The notes: generated from the letters alone by a model not told the origin. A stretch of DNA of 64,000 nucleotides from Amaranthus tricolor (GCF_026212465.1 NC_080060.1:17365797-17429796); one strand, 5' to 3'. Counted from the first letter of the stretch, positions 11,831 through 23,969 are shown. Program-made: numbers and translations.

Positions 11831-12154
11831 GATATATATTAAGGATTGAATAAGTATCTTAAATAAAATGCATAAAATAAATGAATCAAATTGTGCTAAA
11901 CATAAAAATAATATAAAAAGGCAAATATAATTGGCCCATTCGAAATCTCAAAGTATACCACATATTAAAGTTAAAAGTGTCTAATCAAAATTTAATACGA
12001 ACTTTCTACACATCTAGACCGTTTAACTATAACACGTATTAACAGTCAAAATTAATCATACAAATCTCAAGAGAAAATTTGTTTGAGAAAAATGCTCCAT
12101 TTCATTTGCTTCTCAAGATACAAATCAGTACTAATATCAATTTTTTACATCTCT

Positions 12155-12310
12155 TTAAAACTATAAATGATCACTTTAACTTATTGCTCTAATTGAGCAC
12201 TTTAACATTATATTCACTCTAAGATTATAAAAACTAATCACTTTAAAAATATAAATAATCACCTTAAGCTTTAAAGTTATAAGTGATCACTTATTCACTT
12301 TAAGATAATA
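12155..12310. repeat. Degenerate short repeat built on ATCACTTTAA
   Basis: The motif (A/G)TCACTTTAA recurs about seven times, with partly shared flanks such as TATAAATGATCACTTTAA. The repeat is weakly ordered and its function is unknown. It lies between a MITE and the solo LTR. Confidence 0.5.
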
Positions 12311-12542
12311 AGTATATAAACCAGTTAAACAAAAATAGTCTTAGTGAAAATTTGTGAAATTAAATTTGGGTTATACTTCTATATTGGACTTCGAGAAAGG
12401 ATTGGATTCAGATGCGTTAATTCCAAGAAATTTAATTAAATAGGAAGAACAAAACTATAGGACCAAAGTAAATACTCTATTTGTCCCATTGAATTTGCAC
12501 CATTTTATATTTTTGTTTGTTTTACTTAATTTGCTTTATTTT

Positions 12543-13734
12543 TGTAGAAATGGTTAGATGGTGGATAACAATAAGAGGGGGGTGAATTGTTTTTTGATAA
12601 GTTTAAGTATTTTTGCCCTATTTTTGCGGAACTAGATTGCGGAATTAAAACTTAAACTTGATGCAAAAAATAAGAAAGAGACAACACAATTTTACGTGGA
12701 AACCTTCTAGGCCTAAATAGAAGGAAAAAAACCACCACCCCCTCGGATTTCAAAATTCTCTACTATGTTTTAGGCAATTAGTTACAATTAAATAAAACAA
12801 ATAAACAAAACTAGGCCAACTTCTGCTTCTGCTTCTGCTTCTCCTTCTCTTTCTCTTTCTTTTGCTTAAATCGAAGCTTCCCTCTTCTCCCCAAGGCTTC
12901 TCCAAGTCTAGTTATAACAATTCTCTCAAAAAAAAACCTTTACAAAGGACAAATTCTTAAGGATAAAATTAATGAGTACAGTTGCACAAGAAAATATTTT
13001 AAATAAATTGGAAAATTTTTGAGCAAAAATATTTTTTGTTAATTTTTGATCTCACGTATGGACACTCCTCCTCTCTCAACCCGGTTGAAAAACAACTCCC
13101 TTTTATATAGGAGCTCATGTAGCTAGTAAAAGAAATAACTACCTACTACATCCTTATTCCTAAGATTAAAGAGAAGTAAGTGGATCTTGAATAGCAAGTA
13201 AAATAGCCACGGTTACTTTTCTAAAAATAGGCAAGGTAGTTTTTTCTTAATTAAACTCATATTGCAAACCTATTTATGTGGAGAAAAATAAGGAGAAATT
13301 TTCTCCACTTTAGTAAATGTAGGGTTATTTTTTAGAAAAATATTTTGCCAATTAACTTATTAAATTAATAATGCAACAAATTAATTTAAGCAATACATCA
13401 ACTAAAAATCAGAAAAATATATTATACAGAATTTTCAGCTGACGTTGATTCTTCTAGACTTCAGTCTTGGGAATAAAGCACTGTGTCCATCAACAAGTAT
13501 CGTCAGATCATTAAACTTGGAAACAGTAGACATCCTGTGTATATTTGACATCCTAAGAGATCTTTCTTATCTAACTTCCTTAGATATATTTGACATATAT
13601 ACAGTTCATGGACCAAGTCTTAGGCACCACTATTAACGATTTTTATCCAGACCGGATATCGACCTGCACACAATCTCTAAAATACAGTCGTTTATATTAA
13701 GTGTAGTCATCATCAAAACCTAAGAGAGTCAACA
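12543..13734 (-). mobile_element. Solo LTR of a SIRE-type Copia element
   Basis: It reads TG...CA over 1192 bp and is flanked by a perfect 5-bp duplication ATTTT (12538-12542 and 13735-13739). On the minus strand it opens TGTTGACTCTCTTAGGTTTT, the typical start of SIRE/Maximus LTRs, and ends with GGGGGGTGAATTG read on the plus strand. Only one LTR is present, so the internal part was lost by LTR-LTR recombination. It is the same family as the partial LTR at 1-662. Confidence 0.9.
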
Positions 13735-13901
13735 ATTTTTATTTTTGTATAATGGTTCACCATTTTCTTTTTATCTTATCCATACATTTTTAATTCTATT
13801 TTTAATTTCATCCATACAATTCATGTAGTATTACTTTCTTAAAAATAACTCAATTTCTCTTTGATGCAAATCAAAAAAGATAGAGAAGTATATATTTTGT
13901 A

Positions 13902-14145
13902 CTACCTTTGTTTTAATGACTTTGTGCTATTTGAGTTTTTAATACTATTCACAATTCAAATTTGTCTTAATCTATAAGTTAAAACATAGTCAAGTAAGAT
14001 CTTGTCTGATTCGTCTCAACGCAAGGATTATTAATATTAACTTTTTATTTTTTAAGTTATGTACCGTTAGAGATATTAAGACTTCCATATATGTCTTAAC
14101 AAACGTACCCAAATAAATCAGACAAAGTCATTGAAATGGAGGGCG
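13902..14145. mobile_element. Stowaway-like MITE
   Basis: The left end CTACCTTTGTTTTAATGACT and the right end AGTCATTGAAATGGAGGGCG are imperfect inverted repeats flanked by TA. The interior shares TAAGTTAAAACATAGTCA and TGATTCGTCTCAA with the MITEs at 39-40 kb. Confidence 0.75.
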
Positions 14146-14218
14146 TAATAAATTGACATATTGCTTGGTGAAATATTTATGCAAACACAATTCAACGGTG
14201 ATATTGAATAGTCAAAAC

Positions 14219-15227
14219 TAGGGGTGTTCAAAACCGGATACCTGGTTCCGAAAAACCGGGTACCCGGTTTTCCGAATACTTAAAATTCTGTTCCGGATCC
14301 GATCCGATTTAACCGGGTACCCGGTTTAAACCGGATCGGATACCGGATACCCGATTTTGTTAAAAACTTTTTTTTCCTTATTTTTTTAACATTTTTTTCC
14401 TTTTCCTCTACTACTCTACTCCCTACTCTTCCTTCCACCATTTCTGCCTTCGTCTTTCCTTCAACCCACCAAAAAAAAAACAAGAAATTCTCATCAAATA
14501 TATTATCAAATGAAATAATGATAAAAATACTTACCTTTTCTGAAAAAATGATTAAAATCTTGAGTTTCCATCCCAAAAATCGGTAAGAATTACATAAACC
14601 CATCTGATTGTTCCTTTCTTCTTACCATTTCTAACCCTTTTTTGTCTGATAAATAATGCTTGATCTTTTCCCTGTTCTTCTCTTTTGTTCTAAAATTTGG
14701 GTTAAGAAACGAAAAAAATCTCATTTCACTCCTTAAAACTATTTTAAATCCCCTTTTTTGAATTTTTTTGTTGATTTGTTCTTCATCAATTAGATTAATC
14801 TAACTTTTCCCTGTTTGAATCAAATCCAATCATTGTAATTACCTCTAAAGGTTCTAATCTCCTTTTATTTGTCCTCTTTTTGGGTTTTTCTTTTTTGTTT
14901 GATTTGATTTGATTAATTGGGTGTTACTTCTGTAAACGTGATAATGATCCTTATAAACTCGATTCGAAGGTGGTGATGGCGCTTTCGCCTTGTTCACAAT
15001 GCCATTAGACACCATCAAGACAAGGCTGCTGGATTCCAAAGGTAGATTTAGCCAATTTACTGATTTAGGGTTTTGAAAATAAATATAAAAAAAAAAAATA
15101 AAAACCGAATACTTGGTACCCGGTTTCCCAAAATTTGCAATCCGTATTTGACCCGAATATTTTTAAAAATCGGATACCGAGTTTACCGAATTGGGTTTTT
15201 CAAACAGAATATTTTTGAAGACCCCTA
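14219..15227. mobile_element. Non-autonomous hAT element
   Basis: The left terminus TAGGGGTGTTCAAAA is matched by the inverse at the right (TTTTGAAGACCCCTA). Flanking octamers GTCAAAAC and GTCTAAAT match at 6 of 8 positions, as expected for an aged 8-bp hAT duplication. Subterminal regions are full of CCGGGTACCCGG-type repeats on both sides. The interior has no transposase. Confidence 0.8.
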
Positions 15228-15235
15228 GTCTAAAT

Positions 15236-15897
15236 GATACTTGATAAAATACTTTTTATGTCAGAGGGTTATTAATTTGTGAGTTGTGAGGGTATTAATT
15301 TGTACACAGCTTTTGCATATCCCAATAGTTTTGTGAGTAGTGTAAGTAATTTGTAAGGGACTAAGGGTTAGGCCATCCGTCCATTTACATATCCCAATAA
15401 TCTCCTTACTTTTCTCTCTCCTATTCCATTTTATAAAATACTTCATCCTCACTTTTCACTCTCAAATATCAATTCTTACATTTTTACATATATTTTGAAC
15501 GAGGCATAAAGGAAGAAGAGGCTTGGGAGTTTCCATGGAACTTTATACCCCTCATCTTTTGCCTTTGCCCATGATCTCTTTGTACAATCTGAAAAAATTT
15601 TCTCCCCTTTTTTTTATTTCTTTTATTTCTTATAATGTCTTTGTTATTTTCCTTTCTATGTACAGTTTTCCTGTAAAGTAGTTGGATTTAAAGAATGAGT
15701 ATTTAAAAAGAGTATATTTTGAGCTCTAAAAGTATATTTGAGCTCTTAAAATTTGGTATTCTGGCATATTTGTATTAATCGTTAATTTTGAGTTTTTTAA
15801 AATAATAAATCTTTATACTTGATATTTAACATAAATATTGATCATAATACATGACCAAGACTTCATTTTAGCAAAAATACTAACCAAGTAGATAATT
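15236..15897. other. Non-coding interval, no feature recognised
   Basis: The right flank of the hAT element followed by T-rich sequence. Short repeated words (GTGAG, CATATCCCAATA) occur near 15280-15400, but no gene or element edge is identified. Confidence 0.4.
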
Positions 15898-16128
15898 TTA
15901 GTCATGGATATCTTCAAATGGAACAAAATTGTATATTGAAGAGTTTAGTATTATGTCTGAAATTCTTTCAATAATAGATGTCTTCCAAAAAAACATTTTA
16001 AAATCATGCTTTGTTGGTCTATATTCTCCTACAACTGGATATATAGAAAACTTGGAGAAAAAATAGGATTTTCCAAGCCCTATTGTTTGTGCATAGGTTG
16101 AATAAGCTGCTTTGCCTATGACGGCCAA
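15898..16128 (-). pseudogene. Fragment of a replication protein A-like OB-fold protein
   Basis: A 76-residue frame contains YRPTKHDFKMFFWKTSIIE and SIYNFVPFEDIHD. The order (GKSYFFSKF, then YRPTKHDFKMFFW, then YNFVPFEDI) resembles the DUF223/RPA70-like OB-fold proteins that are abundant in plants and often carried by Helitrons. RPA binds single-stranded DNA, and Helitron copies are thought to assist rolling-circle replication. Only one exon-sized piece is visible, with no recognisable neighbours or upstream start. It is a fragment and may have been captured by an element. The assignment rests on motif resemblance only. Confidence 0.5.
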
Positions 16129-16383
16129 AATTATATTGTAGAACCCTATGGAAAAATTGATGTTTAATACAAATTAAATAATCATACCAAAATTAAATTC
16201 ATTTAATATCATATTTAGCATTATATATTAAGTGTACCTTTTTATCGGCCATAATCATGTGTTGTGTGTTTGATTCTCAACTATTTTTGTACTCCCATAT
16301 ATAAATAACTTTCACTTTTACTTTTCATGTTCCTCTATCACTTTTAATTTCACTTAGATAGTTAAGACCCATTATAGAAATTC

Positions 16384-16831
16384 CACATGGTAGTATCCAG
16401 TTTTCATTAAATGCCAGTGGCAGCACTTTTTTAAGATGGTAGCATCCAGTTTATAATGCTTGATTTATCTCTAATTTTGCTTGAAGTAAATATGTATTAG
16501 TATTAGTGCTTGGCTACTTACTTTTTGAATTTTATAATGCTAACAATTTGAATGAAAACAAAATTATTACAATATTTTTGGGCGTTAATGAATTAAACGG
16601 TGAATTAAACATTAAATTGGTGAATTAAACATTAGAATTGTGAATTAAACAAAACCTGGATGCTACCATGTGGAAAAAACTTACAAAATGATGAATTAAA
16701 TGAAATTTAACAAGAACTTAACGGAAAATGCTACGACAATTAATTTGTGCATAAACTGGTTGCTACTATGTGGAATTTTCTTAAAAAAGTGCTACTACTG
16801 GCATTTCATAAAAACTGAATGCTACCATATC
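16384..16831. mobile_element. Foldback MITE of 448 bp
   Basis: Arms of about 80 bp (16384-16460 and 16750-16831) are inverted copies, with CACATGGTAGTATCCAGTTTT at the left and the inverse of GATATGGTAGCATTCAGTTTT at the right. Both arms contain AAATGCCAGTRGYAGCACTT and a second GGTAGCA block. The 300-bp centre has another inverted GGATGCTACCATGTGG. No coding capacity. Possibly MULE-related. Confidence 0.75.
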
Positions 16832-17079
16832 AAATATCCTTATTATGAATTCAATAAACTATTTGTTTCTCAATGTATTAAATTTAATTGAATAAAAAAT
16901 ATGAGTTGAATGTGAAACAAAAGTTGCCAATATAGTGTATTTATTAACTGAATTAAAAATATGAGTTGGGTGAGAAACATAAGCTGTCAATACAGTGTTT
17001 TTATAATGAAAAATGAGATTAGGTTGTTAGAATTAACTACACTTATTACCTTAAATTTTGCTTCATTTAGAATATTAAA

Positions 17080-18200
17080 ATGCTATATTTTGAGGAATTA
17101 TGGGGTATTATTTAAGAAAATTAATTAGCCAATCGAATATAATTTTAAGGTAATCTGTATATTAAAATGATCTATTTTGGGTCAACGGTTTTTTCTTTTT
17201 TGTAATCAAAATAATGCAATGTTGTTTTCATGGGGCAATATTTAAGGAAATCTAAAAAATGTGTATAATTTTAAGGGAATCTGATTATTAAAATGATTTA
17301 TTTTCAGTTAATTGGTATTTTTTTGAAATCAGAATAATAAAATGATGTTTTCATGGGGCAGTATTTAAGGAAAGTAGAAAATAGTGTATAATTTTAAGGG
17401 AATCTGATTATTAAAATGATCTTTTTTGAGTCAATGAGTTTTATTTATTTATTTTTTTTTTGAAATCAGAATATTAAAATGTTATTTTCATGGGGCTGCA
17501 TAAAAGAAAAGTAGAAAATCATGTATAATTTTAAGGGATTATGAATATTAAAATGATCTATTTTCAGTCAATTGGTTTTTTTGAAATCAGAATAATAAAA
17601 TGATGTTTTCATGGGGTAGTATTTTAGGAAAGTAGAAAATAGTGTATAATTTCAAGGGAATCTGATTATTAAAATGATCTTTTTTGAGTCAATGAGTTTT
17701 ATTTATTTATTTTTTTTGAAATCTGAATATTAAAATGTTGTTTTCATTGGGCTGCATATAAGGAAAGTAGAAAATCATGTATAATTTTAAAGGATTATGA
17801 ATATTAAAATAATCTATTTTCAGTCAATTGGTATTTTTTTGAAATCAGAATAATAAAATGTTGTTTTCATGGGGCAGTATTTAAAGAAAGTAGAAAATAG
17901 TGTATAATTTTTAGGGAATCTGATTATTGAAATGATCTTTTTTGAGTCAATGAGTTTTATTTATTTATTTTTTTTTTGAAATCAGAATATTAAAATATTG
18001 TTTTCATGGGGCTGCATGTAAGGAAAGTAGAAAATCATGTATAATTTTAAGGGATTATGAACATTAAAATGATCTATTTTCAGTCAATGGGTATATTTTT
18101 TGAAATCTGAATATTAAAATATTGTTTTCATGAGGCATCATTTATCGTAATCAAATAATCGTGTATAATCTTTGAAATCAGAATATTAAGGCAATCAATT
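17080..18200. repeat. Tandem array with alternating 122/136-bp units
   Basis: The word TTTTCATGGGG (or a one-base variant) recurs at about 17228, 17351, 17487, 17609, 17745, 17868, 18005 and 18128. Intervals alternate near 122 and 136 bp, giving a two-unit period of about 258 bp. One unit type carries GGGGCAGTATTTAAGG and AAAATAGTGTATAA, the other GGGGCTGCAT and AAAATCATGTATAA. Outer units are more diverged than inner ones. The array does not encode protein. Confidence 0.88.
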
Positions 18201-18516
18201 AAATTTTGCAATGGAACAATACAGTCGGCAAATTTTGGAAATCAGAATGTTAAGTCAATCAATGCAATTCTGTAATTTATTAATATAGCCAGCAAATTAA
18301 AAATATTTCAGTCCAATCATTTTGTTCCAAATGTCAGGATTAATGCTATGATGACATCTGGATATTTACTCTCCTTGTAGTAGAATGTATGATGCTTACC
18401 TTTGATGAATTAATTGAATAATTTGTAGACTATTTGATTAAAGTTATTAAGAAATAAAGTACAGTATATAACGATCTACTTTCAATTTATAAAAGTGTTC
18501 TTTACATATGCGTTCA

Positions 18517-18590
18517 AGGCTATTAGCTCAAAACTAATAGAACAATGTGCTATAATGAACATGAGGTGGGTTCAACTCCCACGTAGCCTA
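18517..18590 (+). tRNA. tRNA-like sequence, probably a pseudogene
   Basis: Seventy-four nucleotides fold as a tRNA. The acceptor stem AGGCTAT/GTAGCCT has seven pairs (one G-U) with discriminator A. T8-A9 are present. The D stem GCTC/GAAC has one mismatch. The anticodon stem ATGTG/AACAT has one mismatch and an 8-base loop. The T arm GTGGG-TTCAACT-CCCAC is perfect. The odd loop prevents assigning an anticodon, so it is probably not functional. Confidence 0.5.
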
Positions 18591-18603
18591 AATAATTTCA
18601 TAC

Positions 18604-18872
18604 TCCCTCCGAACCAATTTAGTTGTCCCATTTTCTTATTTGGCAAAGTCTTTTTAGTTGTCCCATTTCTATTTTTATCAATCTTTTTTTACCTAAATAT
18701 CCTTAGTTCACACAAGTAATTACGAATATACCCACATATACCTTACTTGTCCAACCATCCTTCACTACTTACCCTTCACTACTTACTCTTTACTACTTAC
18801 CCTTTTTAATGGATCCCACACCATCCTTAATAACCGTACCCAAGCAAATTGGACATCTAAATAAATTATGAG
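18604..18872. mobile_element. Stowaway-like MITE
   Basis: The left end CTCCCTCCGAACCAATTTAG is clear and preceded by TA. The right end (ATGTCC..TTT..ATGAGG reversed) is diverged. It lies 14 bp after the tRNA-like sequence. The interior contains repeated CACTACTTACCCTT words. Confidence 0.55.
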
Positions 18873-18902
18873 GAATTGTTTTTACAAAAAGTGTTATACT
18901 AA

Positions 18903-19153
18903 GGGCTTGTTTGGTATTTATTTTTTGAAGGTCACTAACGGAAACGCCTAACTCAAATCGTTACATATTGTATGTTTTGACTCTAAAGTAATCGTTTACG
19001 TTACTTTCAGGAAATGAAATCCTCTAATTTTTTACCGATCGTAATAGTGGTGTAACAAATTCCCTTACCTTATTCCCTTTGCTCTCTTCATACCAAACAA
19101 ATAATAACAACACCACTTACTATTACATTTTAAGTTGTCATACCAAACACCTC
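18903..19153. mobile_element. Tourist-like MITE
   Basis: The left terminus GGGCTTGTTTGGTATT and the right terminus GTCATACCAAACACCTC are inverted repeats of PIF/Harbinger type, flanked by TAA on both sides (18900-18902 and 19154-19156). Length is 251 bp with no coding capacity. Confidence 0.75.
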
Positions 19154-19159
19154 TAAGTG

Positions 19160-19860
19160 TGTTGTTTTGTTGTGAAGAATTATTGCTTTGTGTTATAGAA
19201 GTGTTACTGGTGTTATTTTTAGACATAACTAGAACAAATTAGCTAGTTTTATGCGTAAAGTTGTAGGTTAATTGTAATTAATAGTTGTTAATTGGATATA
19301 ATGATTTAAACACTTCTTTTTCTTGGTTGAATGGGGCAGCTGAGAAATGGAGTATGTTGGCAAAATACTTATATAAAATTTATACAAAGTGTGTAACATC
19401 AGTAATACTTTCCATAATGAAAATGTTACTATTGTTGTTTGTGATGAATTTTTTTTTTCATTATGTTATAAACGTATAACAAATGTGTGGTTTCCTGGTA
19501 CTTTTCCTTATAAAATTTACTTATATGTAAATTATACCAAGTGTTTTGTTTTGAGGTGAAAATTTGTTACTTTGGGTTTTAAAAGTATCATTGGTGTTGT
19601 TTATAGGTGTGGTATTAGTGTTTTTTTGTAAGCTAATTTTCTTTGTTTGTTTTCCTGAGAAATAATTTTTGTTGTTTTTCGAGTAAACCTTGATAACGAG
19701 CGTGTCTTACAGAAACAAAATACCTATGTTAGTTTTTCATTTGGTGATTACTTATTTATAAGTTATATGAAGCGCGATACTTTCTGGTGAAAAAGTGTTT
19801 CTTTGTGTTATAAAAGTGTTACTGGTGGTTTCTATTTCCTACAACACATCTAATAATAAA
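19160..19860. repeat. Diverged repeated block, three copies
   Basis: A block of type TTTGTGTTATAGAAGTGTTACTGG recurs near 19187, 19570 and 19802, each preceded by GTG(A)AGAA- or GTGAAAA-like sequence. Identity is partial. It is probably an old tandem repeat and is not coding. Confidence 0.5.
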
Positions 19861-19975
19861 ATAGCCTATGTAGGAGTTGAAGCACCAAAAGGGCACCCTT
19901 GAAGCTGCTAGTGTGTACTCGTCAACTTGTGCAATAACTAAAAAGGGATACATGAATGCAAGGTGAAAAAGGAAA

Positions 19976-20048
19976 TAGCCTATGTTGAAGTTCAACCTAC
20001 ATCCTCTATGCATTTGCATAGTGCTCTACTAAGTTGAGCTAATAGGCT
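19976..20048 (-). tRNA. tRNA-like sequence, probably a pseudogene
   Basis: Seventy-three nucleotides on the minus strand. The acceptor stem AGCCTAT/ATAGGCT is perfect with discriminator A. T8-A9 are present. The D arm GCTC-AACTTAGTA-GAGC is perfect. The anticodon stem CTATG/CATAG is perfect but closes a 6-base loop. The T arm has one mismatch and the loop TTGAACT. It resembles the sequence at 18517-18590 in acceptor and D-arm start. A partial 3' copy (AGCCTATGTAGGAGTTGAAG) lies near 19861. The non-standard loop argues against function. Confidence 0.5.
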
Positions 20049-20389
20049 AGTAAAAATTTATAAAAGGTAAAAGTTGTATTCCTTGCTTGAGAGTCTATTA
20101 TACAAAAACAAAGTAACACTATTTACACTTAGGGCCTGTTTGGTATAAGAATTTTGGGCCCAAATAAGGGAATTATTTTATCCAATCTCTTACCCAATGT
20201 TTGGTAAAGAATTATTGTAACCCAATCCATTACCTCAAGGAATCCATTACCCTTATTTGTTACTGGTCCATTTAATCCAATAACAAAACAATTCACTTTC
20301 TATTTCCTGCTAACTCTCTACTCAAATTCCATTGCTTTTTCAGTTTTGTTGTTCGTTCAAATCTCCTTCAACAAGACAAAAATTCTCGT

Positions 20390-21060
20390 ATGTTTTCTCT
20401 AAATTTTTTGATATTTACTCCTTTTGATTCTTTGATGTTAATTTCTCCTGTTCTGAATTTAATTTTTTTGCTCAATTTGGTTGTGTAAGATGAACCCTAA
20501 TTTTTTGAATTGTTTACGATTTTCTTTGATTCTACCTTATTTTGATATGTGGTATTTGATTAGTATGATTTTGTAACAGACTCAAAATTCTTAATTTTAA
20601 TCTTCCGATTAATTAATCCGAACTTTCAATTCAAATCTGTAATCCTTTGATTATCCATGTTAAACCATCTTTAATTCCTAAATCTTTTCCGATTTTGTAA
20701 TTTCTTTCAAATATTAAACTTTAAAATAGTATTTTGTTTAAAATCTTTTTATAAGCACTAAAATATTATTTTATTATTTTATAGTACGAAAAGTAAAATT
20801 TTATTATTATATTCACGGTTTTGTAAAACGTTACTTTTTAACTTTCTTCCTTAAACTAACATTACTACTTATTATTTTAACCTTATAATTTTGATATAAT
20901 TATTTTATACATAAAAATGAGTTGTATTTTTAACATTAAGTATAGTTTAAGCAAAATTTTAAATAAACTACATATTTTCATGATCAAATTTACCCATTAT
21001 TTTAAAGTATATTCACTTATACATACTAGAACAAAATTTTGATGAACCAAAATCCTTTCT
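20390..21060. other. Harbinger 5' non-coding region (inferred)
   Basis: T-rich, leader- and intron-like sequence following the left terminus. No ORF is supported. Confidence 0.35.
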
Positions 21061-21074
21061 ATGGTAACCCATGA

Positions 21075-23965
21075 TGTTCAACACTTACACAAGCTATCAC
21101 CATTTCCTTACACAAGCTAACCTTCTTCTACACTCCAAACTCTTACACACTCCAAACTCTTACACATTCACTTACACACTCCAACTCTTACACATTCACT
21201 TACACACTCTAAATCACTTACACAAGTTAACCTTCTTCTATACTCCTAACACTCTTTTTCATACAACCTAATGAACTACAAAGTTGCCCAAACCCATTAT
21301 AAATACCCCCCCCCCCCCCCCCCCCCTTAGCCATGAGATCATTTACACCACCATCATCAAATCTTTCTAACATTCTTTCTTATATTTTCACTTCATTAAA
21401 ATCTTACTACATTAATACCTTTATTAATTGAAAAAAATTAAAGAACATGGAGCTCAGAACACTCTTTATTTAGCTTAAATCATCATCATTATTTTGGGAG
21501 TTGGAATTAATTATCTTTGGAGCATTATTATTTATCTTGGAGGATCTTATTTCTTATTATTTTCCCAATTTTAGTACTTAGTACTAATCCTTGGTGTTAG
21601 TATGGTATAACTTCTTATACTACTCTTTTTGTGGAATTTTACATTATATTTACTTTATATTATGCAAAGTATGAAATATGTTGATATATTTTAGTGGAAG
21701 TTAGTTTAATGAAATTATGATCAAGATTATATTAAGTATGTATATGCTAAAAGTATTTTTAGTATGTTAATTTAATAATCTTTGAATAAGTTTAGGAAGT
21801 TGAGTGCAAAATTATATTCTAGTGATATTAAGCATGATTTATGTTATAAACTAGTGCTAGTATATTTGAGAGTTATGTGTTACATTAGAAATGTTATTAT
21901 ATTTAAGAATTTATTTTATGTTAGAATTTTGTATTAATATGTTTATTTTAGCCTTCAAACTAGTTTATAAGGTAGTAAGTTATATTTTTTTGAATGTATT
22001 TTACTAAGTATGATTATATTAAGAATATTGTTATTATACTTTATTCTGAGATTTAAGTTTATCCTTAAAGTGATAGTAAATTTCTAAGTTATTGTGTAAA
22101 GTTTTTTATTTTTTTTTTAGTGGTGATGTTAATTATTTAAATCTTGAATTTACTATAATAAATTAAATAAAGTTGTTTTATTAGCGAAAAAGGCCTCAAA
22201 ATACTCATATGCCATTCGACCATTATCATATTAAAAAGAAAAAGAGTTTGATTTATTTTTTTTATATTATTATAAGCTATTTTGTGATAATATTAAAATA
22301 AAATCTTAAAAGTTATTTTTGAAAAGGCTTTATAAGTTATTAAATATTGAAGTGATTTTCTTGAATATATGAGATTTCATAATTAAAAATAAAAAAAAAT
22401 AACTTTTGTGACATTTAATTAGTATTTAGTACAAAATAATATTTTATCTGGTAACTATTTGACCAAAATTTATATAAAAAGATGTAAAAGTATTTTTAGT
22501 AAACTTGTTCTTAAACTATGTGTGAAATATTGATTTTTGTGAAATTATAAGTTTTATTTGTTTTATAACTAGAATGTTGATTTTTTTTGCGAATCTAATA
22601 AGTTTACATGTTTTTCCAAACTTGAAATAATTATTTTTAGTAAACTTGTTGAATTTTGAAAACTTATCAAAAGGTTGCAGTTTAACTTGAGTTTTAATTA
22701 GAATGTTTGATTTTGTGAGGAGAATAAAGTTTTATTTATTTTAAAGTTGGAAATTTTAATTTTGAAAACTTATTTCAAGAGAAATAGATTTTAGTAGCTA
22801 CTTATGGAAAATACTAATTTGGAGACTATTAATAAAATATTAAGTTATTAGTGTGAATTGACCTATTAAAATAAAGTTATAAATAAAATTTAATGTGTAA
22901 AAATTAAGTAATGAATATATAAAGACGTAAAGGTAAATCAAACGTTATGATCAAGAATTATATTAAATAAATGAAATTACCACTTAGGTTGGTCAAATTC
23001 AAATTCAAAGTCAATTTGGAGTAATAAAAATGTGATGTACTTGTGTGAAATGTATTGATTGAATGACCCTGATAGTAAGGTAATGTCGAACCATGGACCG
23101 GCATGTAAAATCCCGGCGTCCGTGTTGGCCGGCACGTAAAATGCGGTGTAAGACAGGGAGTTCACTACCTATCCTGTAGAGCTCGAGCATAAATATTGTA
23201 TTGGAGGGGTGACGACTCCCACCACAGTTAGGGTTTAGGACTACGGTTCTCACCTAACCAGACCCTTACATATATCAGGTGTCATATTGATGTGCTTGTT
23301 GATAAGTGATAAACTTGATTAGTGTTGATGCTATGATGCATGGTACGGTTATGAGTATTAACCAAATGAACTTACTCAAGTGTTAAGATTACCGAATTGT
23401 ATAAGTGGCAGTAACGTACTTCTGTCCGGATCAAAAATGGTATCTTAATGACTTAAAAGTATGTAACAGAAAAAGAACATGGTTAAAGTATACGGTGGTG
23501 TCAATTAAGTATAAGTTCGTACTTAAATTATTATTTTGTAAATGTAGCGTATAATTTCCGTATTTTGAGCTGGATAGGAAGTTATGCTCGGCGTTAAGCG
23601 CTGACCGATTCAATCGGTTGTCATCTGTATCATGGATGGCAGCATTTTGCAGGATTTAGTTCAGGTTCCGATCCAGGCCGCAGCAGTTACTATTTATCGA
23701 GAACTTAGCTGCTTTTTGTATCTTTATTGATGACTTGGTGATGATGTATTTTTTTTTTCTTTTTGAGCAAACAATATTTCTTATCAGACGTAATAATATT
23801 TTACTTTTGTTTTAAACAGTTTTAGTTTTATGATTTAAAGTTTTTAACAATTCGGTATGTTGAGACTTCCGCAATATTTTTTTTGTATTAAACATTATTA
23901 TTAAATGTTAATTATATATCGAGATTGCCGCTCTTGTTACAGATTTTCTCCTGGTTGTTGTTTAC
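21075..23965 (+). mobile_element. LTR-like block, possible solo LTR
   Basis: A promoter-like arrangement (CATTATAAATACC then C21 and a leader with CACCACCATCATCAAATC) is followed by about 2 kb of AT-rich DNA. A GC-richer stretch (23090-23280) then contains GACCGGCATGTAAAATCCC, a related GCCGGCACGTAAAATGC and CCCACCACAGTTAGGG. This resembles long plant Gypsy LTRs. TG and CA edges can be proposed (TGTTCAACACTTACAC near 21075, GTTGTTTACA near 23965), but no matching target duplication was found. Confidence 0.35.
21306..21326 (+). repeat. Homopolymer run C21
   Basis: An uninterrupted run of 21 cytosines lies immediately downstream of a TATAAATA-like motif. It may partly reflect sequencing or assembly uncertainty. 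Confidence 0.9.
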
Positions 23966-23969
23966 AATT

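Noticed and set aside
16700..16891. 63-residue plus-strand frame
   Set aside because: Falls inside the right arm and centre of the foldback MITE and has no homology.
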